Shown: positions 1 to 9,551 of the stretch, piece after piece
Layout of the letters: each line of letters begins with the position of its first letter
Position numbering within the stretch: position 1 is the stretch's first letter
Assembly: GCA_934085675.1 (NCBI GenBank)
Contig: CAKOHH010000003.1
Location: 55,631 to 119,630 of the forward strand
Length of the DNA: 64,000 nt
Direction of reading: 5' to 3'
Source: an uncultured Bacilli bacterium
GTDB lineage: Bacteria > Bacillota_I > Bacilli_A > RF39 > UBA660
The notes under the pieces: generated by a model
What the model saw: the letters and a program-made list of their open reading frames with translations, nothing else
Database searches by the model: none
Told to the model about the DNA's origin: nothing
Made by a program: the position numbers and the translations under genes

Positions 1-62
1 TTTGCAAATAATTTTATAGATTTGTGGTAGAATAATTAACAAAAAAGGAAGTGTTTGTATTT

Positions 63-2873
63 ATGAATGACAAAATAATTGTAAAAGGTGCCAGAGAAAA
101 TAATTTAAAAAATGTGGATATTGAACTACCTAAGAATAAACTCATTGTTATGACAGGAGTATCGGGAAGTGGTAAAAGTAGTTTAGCTTTTGATACTATT
201 TTTGCTGAAGGTCAAAGAAGATATGTCGAAAGTTTATCCGCTTATGCTCGGCAATTTATTGGGGGAGTAGAAAAACCAGATGTAGATTCCATTGAAGGTT
301 TATCTCCAAGTATTTCTATTGACCAAAAAACAACCAATAAAAATCCTCGTAGTACCGTTGGAACGATTACCGAAATATATGATTTTTTACGACTTTTATT
401 TGCTCGTATTGGTACGCCTTATTGTCCTAATCATCATATTCCTATTAAAAGTCAAAGTATTGATGAAATGACGGATAAGATTATGGATTTAGAAGAAGGA
501 ACAAAGATAGAAATTTTAGCGCCTGTTATTCATGGGGAAAAAGGAACGCAAAAAGATCTATTAGAAAATTTAAAAGAACAAGGTTATACCAGAGTAAAAA
601 TAGATGGTGAAAATTATTCTTTAGAAGATACCATTAACTTAGAGAAAAATAAAAAGCATAATATAGATGTGGTTGTTGACCGAGTTGTTGTAAGAGGGGA
701 AGAACGGAGCCGTATTTTTGAATCTATTGAAAACAGTACCCATTTAACTGAAGGAAAAGTGGTTTTTCATATTATCGGTGGCGAAGATATTTTAATGAGT
801 GAAAATTATGCTTGCCCAGAGTGTAATTTTTCTATTCCTGAACTAGAACCACGTTTATTTTCTTTCAATAGTCCTTATGGAGCTTGTCCTGAATGTAAAG
901 GACTTGGAACTAAATTAAAAATTAGTGAAGATTTAATTATTCCTAATAAAGATAAATCTTTAAATGAGGGAGCTATTGTCGCTTATAACATTGATAATAA
1001 TATTCATAATACAACCATTGAAGCCATTTGCAAAAAATACGATATTGATATGAATGCTCCTATTAAAGATATTCCAAGAGATAAATTAAATATTATTTTA
1101 CATGGAACAACTGAACCTATTGAAATTAAATATGTTTCTAAAACAGGAAATGTTCGTTATACGAATGATTATTATGAAGGGGTTATTCCCAACCTTGAAA
1201 GACGTTATATAGAAACTTCTAGTGCGTGGATTCGTGATTGGCTAGAAGGCTTTATGGTTGAAACAGATTGTTCTTTATGTCATGGAACAAGACTCCAAAA
1301 AAGTGTTTTATCTATCTATATTAATAAGAAGAATATTTATGATATGACTATCATGAGTATTAAAGAATTAAGAGATTTTTTAAGAGATTTAAAACTTACC
1401 AAAGAACAAGAAAATATTAGTCATTTACTTTTAACAGAAATTGACAATCGTTTGACATTTTTAGTTAACGTTGGTTTGGAGTATTTAAGTTTACATCGTA
1501 ATGCAGGTACTCTTTCAGGTGGAGAATCACAACGTATTCGCTTGGCTACCCAAATAGGAAGTAAACTATCTGGTGTCTTATATGTTTTAGATGAACCAAG
1601 TATTGGTTTACATCAAAAAGATAATGAAAAACTAATTCGTTCTTTACAAGAAATGCGTGATTTAGGTAATACTTTAATTGTCGTAGAACATGACGAAGAT
1701 ACCATGAGGTCAGCTGATTACTTAGTGGATATTGGGCCTGGTGCGGGTGAAAATGGGGGAACGGTTGTTGCCGCTGGAACACCAGAAGAAGTTATGAAAA
1801 ATAAAAATTCTTTAACGGGTAGATATTTAGCCGGTATAGAAAAAATAGAAGTTCCTAAAACAAGAAGAAAAGGCAATGGCAAATATTTAGAAGTTGTAAA
1901 AGCATCCCAAAACAACTTAAAGAAAATAAATGTTAAATTCCCTTTAGGAAAATTTATATGTGTTACAGGTGTCTCAGGAAGTGGCAAAAGTACCCTTGTT
2001 AATGAAATCCTTTGTAAGACAATTGCTAATAAATTATATCGTTCTAAAGAAATACCTGGGGCTTGTAAAGAAGTAAAAGGAATTGAAAATTTAGATAAAT
2101 TAGTTGTCATTACCCAAGATGCTATTGGTAGAACACCAAGAAGTAATCCAGCTACTTATGTCGGTGTTTTTGATGATATTAGAGATTTATTTGCTAACAC
2201 TAAAGAAAGTAAAATGCATGGTTATGATAAAGGTAGATTTTCTTTCAATGTTAAAGGTGGTCGTTGTGAAGCCTGCTGGGGTGATGGTGTCAAAAAAATC
2301 GAAATGCATTTTTTACCAGATGTTTATGTTCCTTGTGATGTTTGTCATGGTAAACGTTATAATAAAGAAACTTTGGAAATAAAATTTAAAGGAAAAACTA
2401 TCAGTGATGTTTTAAATATGCGTGTTAGTGAAGCCGTTAAATTTTTTGAAAATGTTCCCACTATTAAAAGAAAACTAGATGTTTTAATGGATGTAGGTCT
2501 TTCTTATATCACATTAGGTCAAAGTGCGCCAACATTATCCGGTGGAGAAGCAGGTCGTGTCAAACTTGCTAAAGAACTGCAAAAGAAAGCCACAGGTAAA
2601 AGTTTATTTGTTTTAGATGAACCAACGACAGGACTTCACTCTGAAGATATCAAAAAACTTTTAGCAATCTTAAATCGCATTGTCGATAATGGTGATACAG
2701 TTTTAGTTATTGAACATAATATGGATGTTATTAAAGTGGCTGATCATATTATTGATTTAGGACCAGATGGCGGCGTTTTAGGTGGAACAGTTGTAGCAAC
2801 AGGAACACCAGAAGAAGTAAGTAAAGTTTCTTCTTCTTATACCGGTGAATGGTTAAAAAAATATTTAAAATAA
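63..2873 (+). CDS. uvrA: UvrABC excinuclease subunit A
   Basis: Damage-recognition ATPase of nucleotide excision repair; it loads UvrB onto DNA in the cytoplasm. The product is 936 aa, the normal family length. Two ABC modules are visible: Walker A GVSGSGKS near residues 32 and 636, signature LSGGESQR near 482 and LSGGEAGR near 823, with LDEPSIGL and LDEPTTGL Walker B regions. Two CxxC...CxxC zinc modules lie near residues 255-280 and 736-762. The ATG at 63 is preferred over an in-frame GTG at 51 because the AAGGAAG ribosome site abuts the GTG but is about 10 bases before the ATG. uvrB is presumably upstream, outside the window. Confidence 0.97.
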   Translation: MNDKIIVKGARENNLKNVDIELPKNKLIVMTGVSGSGKSSLAFDTIFAEGQRRYVESLSAYARQFIGGVEKPDVDSIEGLSPSISIDQKTTNKNPRSTVGTITEIYDFLRLLFARIGTPYCPNHHIPIKSQSIDEMTDKIMDLEEGTKIEILAPVIHGEKGTQKDLLENLKEQGYTRVKIDGENYSLEDTINLEKNKKHNIDVVVDRVVVRGEERSRIFESIENSTHLTEGKVVFHIIGGEDILMSENYACPECNFSIPELEPRLFSFNSPYGACPECKGLGTKLKISEDLIIPNKDKSLNEGAIVAYNIDNNIHNTTIEAICKKYDIDMNAPIKDIPRDKLNIILHGTTEPIEIKYVSKTGNVRYTNDYYEGVIPNLERRYIETSSAWIRDWLEGFMVETDCSLCHGTRLQKSVLSIYINKKNIYDMTIMSIKELRDFLRDLKLTKEQENISHLLLTEIDNRLTFLVNVGLEYLSLHRNAGTLSGGESQRIRLATQIGSKLSGVLYVLDEPSIGLHQKDNEKLIRSLQEMRDLGNTLIVVEHDEDTMRSADYLVDIGPGAGENGGTVVAAGTPEEVMKNKNSLTGRYLAGIEKIEVPKTRRKGNGKYLEVVKASQNNLKKINVKFPLGKFICVTGVSGSGKSTLVNEILCKTIANKLYRSKEIPGACKEVKGIENLDKLVVITQDAIGRTPRSNPATYVGVFDDIRDLFANTKESKMHGYDKGRFSFNVKGGRCEACWGDGVKKIEMHFLPDVYVPCDVCHGKRYNKETLEIKFKGKTISDVLNMRVSEAVKFFENVPTIKRKLDVLMDVGLSYITLGQSAPTLSGGEAGRVKLAKELQKKATGKSLFVLDEPTTGLHSEDIKKLLAILNRIVDNGDTVLVIEHNMDVIKVADHIIDLGPDGGVLGGTVVATGTPEEVSKVSSSYTGEWLKKYLK

Positions 2874-2918
2874 GCAAATATGTGATACAATGGTTCTAGT
2901 TTAGAAAAGAGTGATAAG

Positions 2919-3731
2919 ATGAATCCTATAGCTTTGCAAATAGGACCATTTAGTATTAAATGGTATTCTTTAATGATTTTATTAGGGGTTATAGCAGGTA
3001 TTGGTTTACTGTTAAAAGAAGGAAAAAAATATAATTATCCTAAAGACTTTCTTTTTAATCTTTGTTTTTGGGCTATTATTTTTGGTTTTATTGGAGCCAG
3101 AATCTATTATGTTTTATTCAATTTTGATATTTATATAAATGATCCTGTTAGTATCTTTAAAATATGGGAAGGTGGCCTTGCTATTCATGGCGGCTTAATT
3201 GCTGGTTTTATTACCATATATTTTTACTGTAAAAAATATAACGTTAGACTGTTAAAAATAACTGATATGGCCGTACCTGGTATCTTACTTGCCCAAAGTA
3301 TCGGCAGATGGGGGAATTTCTTTAATATGGAAGCCCATGGTGGAGCTGTTTTAAGAAGTACATTAGAAAATCTTCATCTTCCAGAATTTATTATTAATGG
3401 TATGAATATTAATGGTGTTTATTATCATCCTACTTTCTTTTATGAATCTTTATGGTGTTTATTAGGCTTTATTATATTTATTCTTTTAAAACATTATAAA
3501 TATTTAAAAGTAGGTAGTCTAACATTTAGTTACTTATGTTTTTACAGTGTTGGAAGATTTGTTATAGAAACATTAAGAACAGATTCATTAATGCTTGGCG
3601 GTTTTAAAGTAGCCCAAGTTTTATCAGTTATCTTATTTATCATTGGTATTATTGGTCTTATGCTTGAAACAAGAAAAGGAAAATTTGAAGACCTTTATTC
3701 CGAACCAAATCACGAAAAAATTCGTTATTAA
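2919..3731 (+). CDS. lgt: Prolipoprotein diacylglyceryl transferase
   Basis: Membrane enzyme that moves diacylglycerol from phosphatidylglycerol to the lipobox cysteine of prolipoproteins. The 270 aa length is normal for Lgt and the protein is polytopic. Family motifs visible are GGLAIHGGLIAGF near residues 87-99 (essential His region) and GRWGNFFNMEAHG near 128-140 (essential Arg and Asn). It follows uvrA by 45 bases and ends in a terminator. Its clients in this window would include the lipobox proteins at 13121, 30608 and 57137. Confidence 0.96.
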   Translation: MNPIALQIGPFSIKWYSLMILLGVIAGIGLLLKEGKKYNYPKDFLFNLCFWAIIFGFIGARIYYVLFNFDIYINDPVSIFKIWEGGLAIHGGLIAGFITIYFYCKKYNVRLLKITDMAVPGILLAQSIGRWGNFFNMEAHGGAVLRSTLENLHLPEFIINGMNINGVYYHPTFFYESLWCLLGFIIFILLKHYKYLKVGSLTFSYLCFYSVGRFVIETLRTDSLMLGGFKVAQVLSVILFIIGIIGLMLETRKGKFEDLYSEPNHEKIRY

Positions 3732-3756
3732 AGAACCTTGACAAAAGGTTCTTTTT
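3731..3756 (+). terminator. Rho-independent terminator after lgt
   Basis: A 9-bp perfect stem (AAGAACCTT / AAGGTTCTT) with a 5-base loop is followed by a run of T. It begins on the last base of the lgt stop codon. Confidence 0.85.
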
Positions 3757-3793
3757 CCACGATAATTATAAGTAAGAATAGGAGTCTAAAAAT

Positions 3794-5266
3794 ATGAAAA
3801 AAACTTATATTGTGGTAGCAAGTGCCATTATGATATTATTTTGCTTAATGTATTCAGTATCATATGCGTATTTTTCTATCAAAGTAACAAATAATTTTAA
3901 TGGTAATAAAGGAAGTACATCCATAGGTTCTGACACTGTTAAAGATATTATTATTTCCAATGGTACTAAAGTAACCAGTCAAAAAATGCTTCCTGGTGAT
4001 ACAGTTACTTCAAACTTTACTGTTCAAAATCCAAATGCTGTTTCCATCTGTTTTGGCCTTGTTTGGACTGATGTTTTAAATGAATTTACCAGAAAACAAG
4101 ATTTAGTCTTTACTTTAAAAGAAGAAAATGGCGACACATTATTAGAAAATGTAAAATTTCCAAGTACTAATAATCAAACCATTATAGAAGGATTATCCAT
4201 CCCAGCTAAAACAACAAAAAAATACGTATTAACTGTAACATATAAAAGCGTAAATGAAGATCAAACCACAGATATGAACAAAAAGTTTCATGCGACAATA
4301 ACAGGAAAAGTAACAGAATGTAAAAAAACAGCAACATCAACAGCAACAGCAACTGAAACAATTACAAATTTAGTAAGTGGGTCAAATAAATCATCCACAG
4401 ATGTTTATACTGTTCCAAATAAAACAAGTAGTAGTTGTACATATACCTTAGCCTATGATGGCACAAGTGATAACAATTTAAGATATGTTGGAAAAAATCC
4501 ATGTAACTATGTTACATTTAATGGTGAAAAAGCAGGATGGAGAATTATAGGAATCTTAAATACTCCAGAAGGACAAAGAATGAAATTAATTCGAACTGAG
4601 TCCATAGGAGATTTACCGTGGAATTATACACCAACAGAAAGTGATGGAAATGATTGGACAACTAGTACTTTACAAACTTTGCTAAATAGTGGTGCATATT
4701 ATAACAGAACAACGGGGCAGTATTATATTTTATTTGATACAGAAACATTAGATTATACAAGTAATGGCTTAACAGATGCAGCCAAGAATCAAATAGATAC
4801 AATAACATGGAAACTAGGTGGAATTGAATCAAAAAGATATAACAGTTCATCAAATGGATTAGCAAGTCATTGGTACACCTCTGAAAGAGGAACAAAAGTA
4901 TATACAGGAAGGCCAACAGAATGGCAAGGGAAAGTTGGTTTAATGTATCCAAGTGATTATGGCTATGCGACAGGCGGAGGTACAAGTATGAATAGAGCCA
5001 GTTGTTTAGCCAAAGATTTATTTAACTGGGATGATGCAAGTGATTGTAAAAATAATGATTGGCTTTTAGATTCAAGTAAAATACAATGGACACTAGCCCC
5101 GTGTCCGTCTTATTCTGACAGCGTGTTCTTTGTCGAGTTCGACGGCACTGTCTACGACAACACTGAGTACGGTTCATATGTGGTGCGACCTTCGGTATAT
5201 CTGATACCCTCTACGTCGATTTTAGGCGGTGAAGGAACACTTGAAAAGCCATACGAGATTGGGTAG
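3794..5266 (+). CDS. Secreted SipW-signal protein with DGR-type C-terminal variable domain
   Basis: 490 aa. The N-terminus is a hydrophobic leader ending VSYAYF, the pattern of signal peptides cut by SipW-type signal peptidases (TasA/CalY family). Residues ~30-175 look like a TasA/CalY-type beta domain, followed by a Thr/Ser-rich linker (~178-215) and a C-terminal domain (~216-490) rich in Trp and Gly. The last ~60 residues (WTLAP..., FDGTVYDN, VVRPSVYL) resemble the end of DUF6273/formylglycine-enzyme-like C-type-lectin folds often used as DGR targets. Base composition changes abruptly at about 5090, from AT-rich to about 50% GC, through the stop and beyond. No reverse transcriptase is in the window. 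The fold assignment is by resemblance only. Confidence 0.72.
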   Translation: MKKTYIVVASAIMILFCLMYSVSYAYFSIKVTNNFNGNKGSTSIGSDTVKDIIISNGTKVTSQKMLPGDTVTSNFTVQNPNAVSICFGLVWTDVLNEFTRKQDLVFTLKEENGDTLLENVKFPSTNNQTIIEGLSIPAKTTKKYVLTVTYKSVNEDQTTDMNKKFHATITGKVTECKKTATSTATATETITNLVSGSNKSSTDVYTVPNKTSSSCTYTLAYDGTSDNNLRYVGKNPCNYVTFNGEKAGWRIIGILNTPEGQRMKLIRTESIGDLPWNYTPTESDGNDWTTSTLQTLLNSGAYYNRTTGQYYILFDTETLDYTSNGLTDAAKNQIDTITWKLGGIESKRYNSSSNGLASHWYTSERGTKVYTGRPTEWQGKVGLMYPSDYGYATGGGTSMNRASCLAKDLFNWDDASDCKNNDWLLDSSKIQWTLAPCPSYSDSVFFVEFDGTVYDNTEYGSYVVRPSVYLIPSTSILGGEGTLEKPYEIG

Positions 5267-5320
5267 CGAGAATGAGTAGGCTCGTCGATTCAGTTCATGA
5301 CCAGCCGAGCCTGTCTTCAG
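5091..5320 (+). other. Candidate DGR variable region and 3' homing flank
   Basis: A 230-base block spans the last ~58 codons of the secreted protein plus ~54 bases of 3' flank. Its GC content is about 50% by hand count, whereas the surroundings are near 30%. The coding part has the layout of DGR variable repeats: a fixed WTLAP start, a run of codons ending in C or T (TCT TAT TCT GAC AGC, then TAC GAC AAC ACT), and a fixed VRP..YL end. The codon preference (GTC, TTC, GAC, CTG) is unlike the host gene upstream. Function is inferred; the template repeat and reverse transcriptase would have to lie elsewhere in the genome. Confidence 0.5.
5278..5312 (+). other. Hairpin just downstream of the variable region
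   Basis: The 7-bp perfect inverted repeat AGGCTCG / CGAGCCT is separated by 21 bases, starts 12 bases after the stop codon and has no T-run, so it is not a normal terminator. Hairpins in this position assist homing in some DGR targets. It could instead be a mere by-product of imported GC-rich DNA. Confidence 0.35.
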
Positions 5321-5503
5321 TAAGTTATCCACATTATGTATAAAAATGAGTCGTATTAATAGATATAAGTTTATTAAGTATAAATGTTAATATAAAAACT
5401 GATAAAAATATCCATGTTAAAAGTTGATAATTTCTATCAGTTTTTTCTATATTTGATATACTTATATTATATAATGATTTTTTTGTTAGAAAGAGAAAAA
5501 TGT

Positions 5504-6346
5504 ATGTTAAAAGGTTTTAAGGAAAACAAAATTATATTTATAACTATGTTTATATTTGAAATGGTTGCTACTGGTTTATATGTTTCAACAAATAATTTGT
5601 TTTATTTATTAAATTTTAATTATATAGGAATTTGTCTATCACTTGGAATGTATTTTATGTCTCATAAAGTTAAATATGCTAGAAATTTTGTTCAATGTGC
5701 TGTTGGATTATATATGCTAGTGTATTTAGGTATTATATGTAAAGAAAATATGCAAATTGAAGGTTTTTGGTATTATTTATTTTTAGGTGTTTTTGAAGCC
5801 GCAACAATACATTATTTTGTTGCTAAAATAGCAGGTCCATTATTCTTTGGTAGAGGTTTTTGTGGATATGCTTGTTGGACAGGAATGGTATTAGATTTAC
5901 TTCCTTATAAAATACCTCAAAATGATAGGAAAAAATTAGGATGGATAAGATATATTACTTTTTTATTATCGTTTTTATTTGTATTGTTTTTATTTATATT
6001 TAAAGTATCTAATATAGAAAATATAATATTTTGGGCATTTATTATTGGAAATATCATATATTATATTTTAGGAATATTGTTGGCTTTTATTTTTAAAGAT
6101 AATCGGGCTTTTTGTAAATATATATGTCCTGTTACTGTTTTTTTAAAACCAACAAGTTACTTTTCATATTTAAGTGTTAAATGTAATCATAATAAATGTA
6201 TTAATTGTCATAAATGTTTAAAAAGTTGTCCTATGAATGTAGATATGTTAAATGATTCCAGAAAAAGAAAAAATGGTACAGAATGTATTTTATGTTGTAA
6301 TTGTATTAAAGAATGTCCTAGAAAGGCTCTTGATTTATATAAATAA
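5504..6346 (+). CDS. 4Fe-4S binding membrane protein (NapH/NosR/CcoG-like)
   Basis: Polytopic membrane protein with about six hydrophobic segments, the FGRGFCGYACWTG motif (CxxxC loop of NapH/NosR-type proteins), a second CKYICP motif, and a C-terminal two-cluster ferredoxin domain (CINCHKCLKSCP and CILCCNCIKECP). It probably moves electrons across or along the membrane; substrate and partner are not visible. The start is uncertain: ATG 5504 has weak GA-rich upstream sequence, while the in-frame ATG at 5414 has none and would add a chance hydrophobic stretch. It sits alone in AT-rich accessory sequence. Confidence 0.75.
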   Translation: MLKGFKENKIIFITMFIFEMVATGLYVSTNNLFYLLNFNYIGICLSLGMYFMSHKVKYARNFVQCAVGLYMLVYLGIICKENMQIEGFWYYLFLGVFEAATIHYFVAKIAGPLFFGRGFCGYACWTGMVLDLLPYKIPQNDRKKLGWIRYITFLLSFLFVLFLFIFKVSNIENIIFWAFIIGNIIYYILGILLAFIFKDNRAFCKYICPVTVFLKPTSYFSYLSVKCNHNKCINCHKCLKSCPMNVDMLNDSRKRKNGTECILCCNCIKECPRKALDLYK

Positions 6347-6348
6347 AA

Positions 6349-6453
6349 GTAAAAAAGAAATATTATAATATTTTACCTAAGAGAACTATTTATAAAGGTG
6401 AAACAGTTTTATTTGAGTATAACAATAAAATTTTTATGATTGAACAAAAATGA
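6349..6453 (+). pseudogene. Decayed coding remnant in the 6.35-6.72 kb gap
   Basis: The 375-base gap between the Fe-S protein and the next gene holds no intact gene. An open stretch in one frame ends KIFMIEQK-stop at 6453 and reads like the tail of a protein (KGETVLFEY), but has no start codon. A further short frame (ATG 6463) is also truncated. I read this as decayed sequence of unknown origin. Confidence 0.25.
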
Positions 6454-6721
6454 GATATAATCATGATTCAATTAAAAGGCGTGGATAGTTTGAAAATTTT
6501 ATAAAGAAAGAGAAGGGTTGCTAATCAAACTCTTGGAAAGAATAAAAGTTACTATATAGAATGAAATAACTGAGTATTTTCATTATCTGAAGATAACGAA
6601 ATGGGAATTTACTATTTAACAATTTTATAAAATGTTAAAAATCTTTGTCAAACTTCCAAAAAACTTTTGTAGATATGTTAAATATTAATAATATATAATT
6701 TTGTTGAAAGAAGGAAAAGAA

Positions 6722-7078
6722 ATGAATTTAGGAGATAAAATATTACAATTAAGAAAGAAAAATGGTCTTTCACAAGAACAATTAGGGGAAAAAGTAGATG
6801 TTACAAGGCAAACTATTTCTAATTGGGAATTAGGTGAAACAGCCCCTAATCCTGAGCAATTAAAAAAAATGTCAAAAGCTTTTAATGTTAGTATTGATGA
6901 AATTTTGGATAATGATTCCAAGGAATTTTTAATAAACAAAATAAGTAATACAGAAAAATTAGCAGGAATAATAATTAAAATATTAAAAGTAATTGGAATT
7001 GTAATCGTGGTATATATTATATTTATGATAATAGCTGTGATTGGGTTAGGGGTTTTTACAGTTGTTAAAAACGGATAA
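6722..7078 (+). CDS. XRE-family regulator with C-terminal membrane segment
   Basis: 118 aa. Residues ~1-60 are a Cro/C1-type helix-turn-helix (LGDKILQLRKKNGLSQEQLG, VTRQTISNWE, PEQLKKMSKAFNVSIDEIL). Residues ~80-118 are a strongly hydrophobic membrane segment. Regulators of this shape are common in Firmicutes and respond to membrane or envelope state. The start is ATG 6722 with AAGGAAAAG upstream; a TTG 21 bases earlier is in frame but lacks a ribosome site. Its target is unknown. Confidence 0.85.
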   Translation: MNLGDKILQLRKKNGLSQEQLGEKVDVTRQTISNWELGETAPNPEQLKKMSKAFNVSIDEILDNDSKEFLINKISNTEKLAGIIIKILKVIGIVIVVYIIFMIIAVIGLGVFTVVKNG

Positions 7079-7180
7079 AATGCGTTTTATTGGTAAGATT
7101 AGTTGGAAAGATAACTAGTCTTTTTTATTTAGGTTAAATATGTAACATTATTAGTTAATATAAAATATTGTTTTTATAAA

Positions 7181-7207
7181 GAAAAAATCGAACTGAATAG
7201 TTCGATT
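7181..7207 (-). terminator. Terminator-like hairpin (minus strand) next to tRNA remnant
   Basis: The perfect 9-bp stem AATCGAACT / AGTTCGATT has a 4-base loop and a T-run when read on the minus strand. It lies just after the tRNA-like 3' end, the same arrangement as at the intact tRNA-Gly near 9.9 kb. The rest of the 7.08-7.38 kb gap holds only the remnant and a TATAAT at 7353 before the PHP gene. Confidence 0.55.
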
Positions 7208-7218
7208 GAATATCAATT

Positions 7219-7252
7219 TGGAGCCTGTGGGGTTGTAGTTCAACAACCTTTG
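7219..7252 (-). pseudogene. Degenerate tRNA 3' end
   Basis: On the minus strand this reads as a T-arm-like hairpin (GGTTG ... CAACC with an 8-base TTGAACTA loop) followed by CCACAGGCTCCA, i.e. a tRNA-like 3' acceptor strand with CCA. No matching 5' acceptor half lies upstream, so it is not a working tRNA. The bases after CCA (AATTGATA) match those after the tRNA-Gly at 9957 (GATTGATA). Confidence 0.35.
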
Positions 7253-7382
7253 GACTAAAAGTTGATAGTAAGTAATACTTACTAACTAAATTAATAATAG
7301 CATAAAAATAGCAAATATGAAAATAAAAATAGAAGATTATCATATCTTATGTTATAATTAGTAATGAAAGGTAGTGATATTA

Positions 7383-8285
7383 ATGGTAGATATGCATATG
7401 CATACTTTATACTCTGATGGAAATGATTCTTTGTCAGATGTATTAAAAAAATGTGAACAAAAAAATTTAGAATATATTGCGATAACAGATCATAATACAT
7501 GTAGAGAATACGATGATAATGCATGGAATGAAAAACTTTATTCTGGTAATGTTATAATAGGTGCTGAAATGAATGCAACTTTAGACAATGGGAAAAGAAT
7601 AGAATTTTTAGCGTATAATATTCAAAATCCAGAAATAATAAATGAATGGTCAGATAAGTTTTTTTCAAAAGAAATATTAACAGAAAAATTTGAAATTTCG
7701 AAACAAGCATCTTTAGAAATGTGCAAAAGAGCTGGGTTAAAATATAATTTAGATAATATTAAAAAAGATATACCAGTAACTGATTTTTTTATAGTATATT
7801 TATTTTATGAAATAATTAAATATCCTGAAAATGTTGAAAAATTAGGAAACTATGCTAATTCATTTAATGATTTTAGAAGAATTGGATTAGATAATCCTAA
7901 TAGTATTTATTATCTTGATGAAAAGAAAAAATTCCCTACACCTAAATTTAGAGATGTTGCTGATAAAATTCATGAGGCTGGTGGTTTAGTATTTTTAGCA
8001 CATCCATTTGAATATAAATTTGAAGATACAATTGGATTTATTGATGAATTACGAAAAGAAGTTAAGTTAGATGGAATTGAATGTTTTCATCCATCTGCAG
8101 AACAAGATAATAGGATTGAAACTTTAATAAATTATGCTACAAAAAATAATTTATATATAAGTGGTGGAAGTGATTACCATGGACCAAAAAAACCCAATAT
8201 TGAAATAGGCACTGGTGCTGGTACATTACAAATTCCAAAAGAATATATTGAAGAATGGGCAATAGTAAAAAAATATGCAAAATAA
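7383..8285 (+). CDS. PHP-domain phosphoesterase
   Basis: 300 aa. Metal-dependent PHP-family hydrolase: DMHMHTLYSDG at the N-terminus (HxH), ITDHNT near 37-42, GAEMN near 60, AHPFEYKF near 205 and SGGSDYHG near 262 give the expected His/Asp/Glu ligands. Such proteins hydrolyse phosphodiester or nucleotide substrates; the substrate cannot be told. ATG 7383 is chosen because AAAGG is 11 bases upstream, against 2 bases for a GTG at 7374. The stop overlaps the next gene by 11 bases, so the two are translationally coupled. Confidence 0.85.
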   Translation: MVDMHMHTLYSDGNDSLSDVLKKCEQKNLEYIAITDHNTCREYDDNAWNEKLYSGNVIIGAEMNATLDNGKRIEFLAYNIQNPEIINEWSDKFFSKEILTEKFEISKQASLEMCKRAGLKYNLDNIKKDIPVTDFFIVYLFYEIIKYPENVEKLGNYANSFNDFRRIGLDNPNSIYYLDEKKKFPTPKFRDVADKIHEAGGLVFLAHPFEYKFEDTIGFIDELRKEVKLDGIECFHPSAEQDNRIETLINYATKNNLYISGGSDYHGPKKPNIEIGTGAGTLQIPKEYIEEWAIVKKYAK

Positions 8286-8679
8286 AGAAATTTGGGATAA
8301 ACTAATTCACGAAGCTAAGGCTGTTTTAAATCCTAGAAAAATATCTAATCATATTAGTGCAGGAATGGTAAGCGCTGCTGTTCTTTCGAAAAATGGAAAT
8401 ATTTATACAGGAGTTTGTATTGATACATGTTCAACTCTAGGAATATGTGCAGAAAGAAACGCAATACATACAATGATTACTAATAATGATGAAAAAATAG
8501 ATAAAATTGTTTGTATCATGCCAGGAGGGAAAATTGGTGGATCTCCATGTGGTGCATGTAGAGAATTTATAATGCAGATGGGTCCTGATTCAAAAAAAAT
8601 TGAAATATTATTAAATGATATAACATACGAAACAAAGAAAATGGAAGAATTAATGCCTGATTGGTGGGGAGACAATTAA
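8275..8679 (+). CDS. Cytidine deaminase-family protein
   Basis: 134 aa, the size of tetrameric cytidine/blasticidin-S-type deaminases. The zinc site is complete: CAERNAI near residues 60-66 (Cys ligand and catalytic Glu) and PCGACRE near 88-94 (two Cys ligands). It hydrolytically deaminates a cytosine nucleoside or analogue. It overlaps the PHP gene by 11 bases and ends at a strong terminator. The pair sits in accessory sequence, so a detoxifying or scavenging cargo role is possible but unproven. Confidence 0.85.
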   Translation: MQNKEIWDKLIHEAKAVLNPRKISNHISAGMVSAAVLSKNGNIYTGVCIDTCSTLGICAERNAIHTMITNNDEKIDKIVCIMPGGKIGGSPCGACREFIMQMGPDSKKIEILLNDITYETKKMEELMPDWWGDN

Positions 8680-8682
8680 TAT

Positions 8683-9494
<812 letters not shown>

Positions 9495-9551
9495 AGCTGT
9501 ACCTCGCTTTCTAATAAAAGACGGATACTGCTTGTCATTTATTGGTTATTT

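Noticed and set aside
1546..2382. Antisense and out-of-frame reading frames inside uvrA
   Set aside because: uvrA is intact through this stretch, and these frames have no ribosome sites or family motifs.
5278..5312. Ordinary terminator of the DGR-like target gene
   Set aside because: The stem is GC-rich but the loop is 21 bases and no T-run follows.
5414..5503. N-terminal extension of the Fe-S membrane protein to ATG 5414
   Set aside because: No ribosome site, and the extra residues look like translated AT-rich spacer. Kept as an alternative start only.
7219..7290. Intact second tRNA
   Set aside because: The 3' half resembles a tRNA but no 5' acceptor strand or anticodon arm can be paired.
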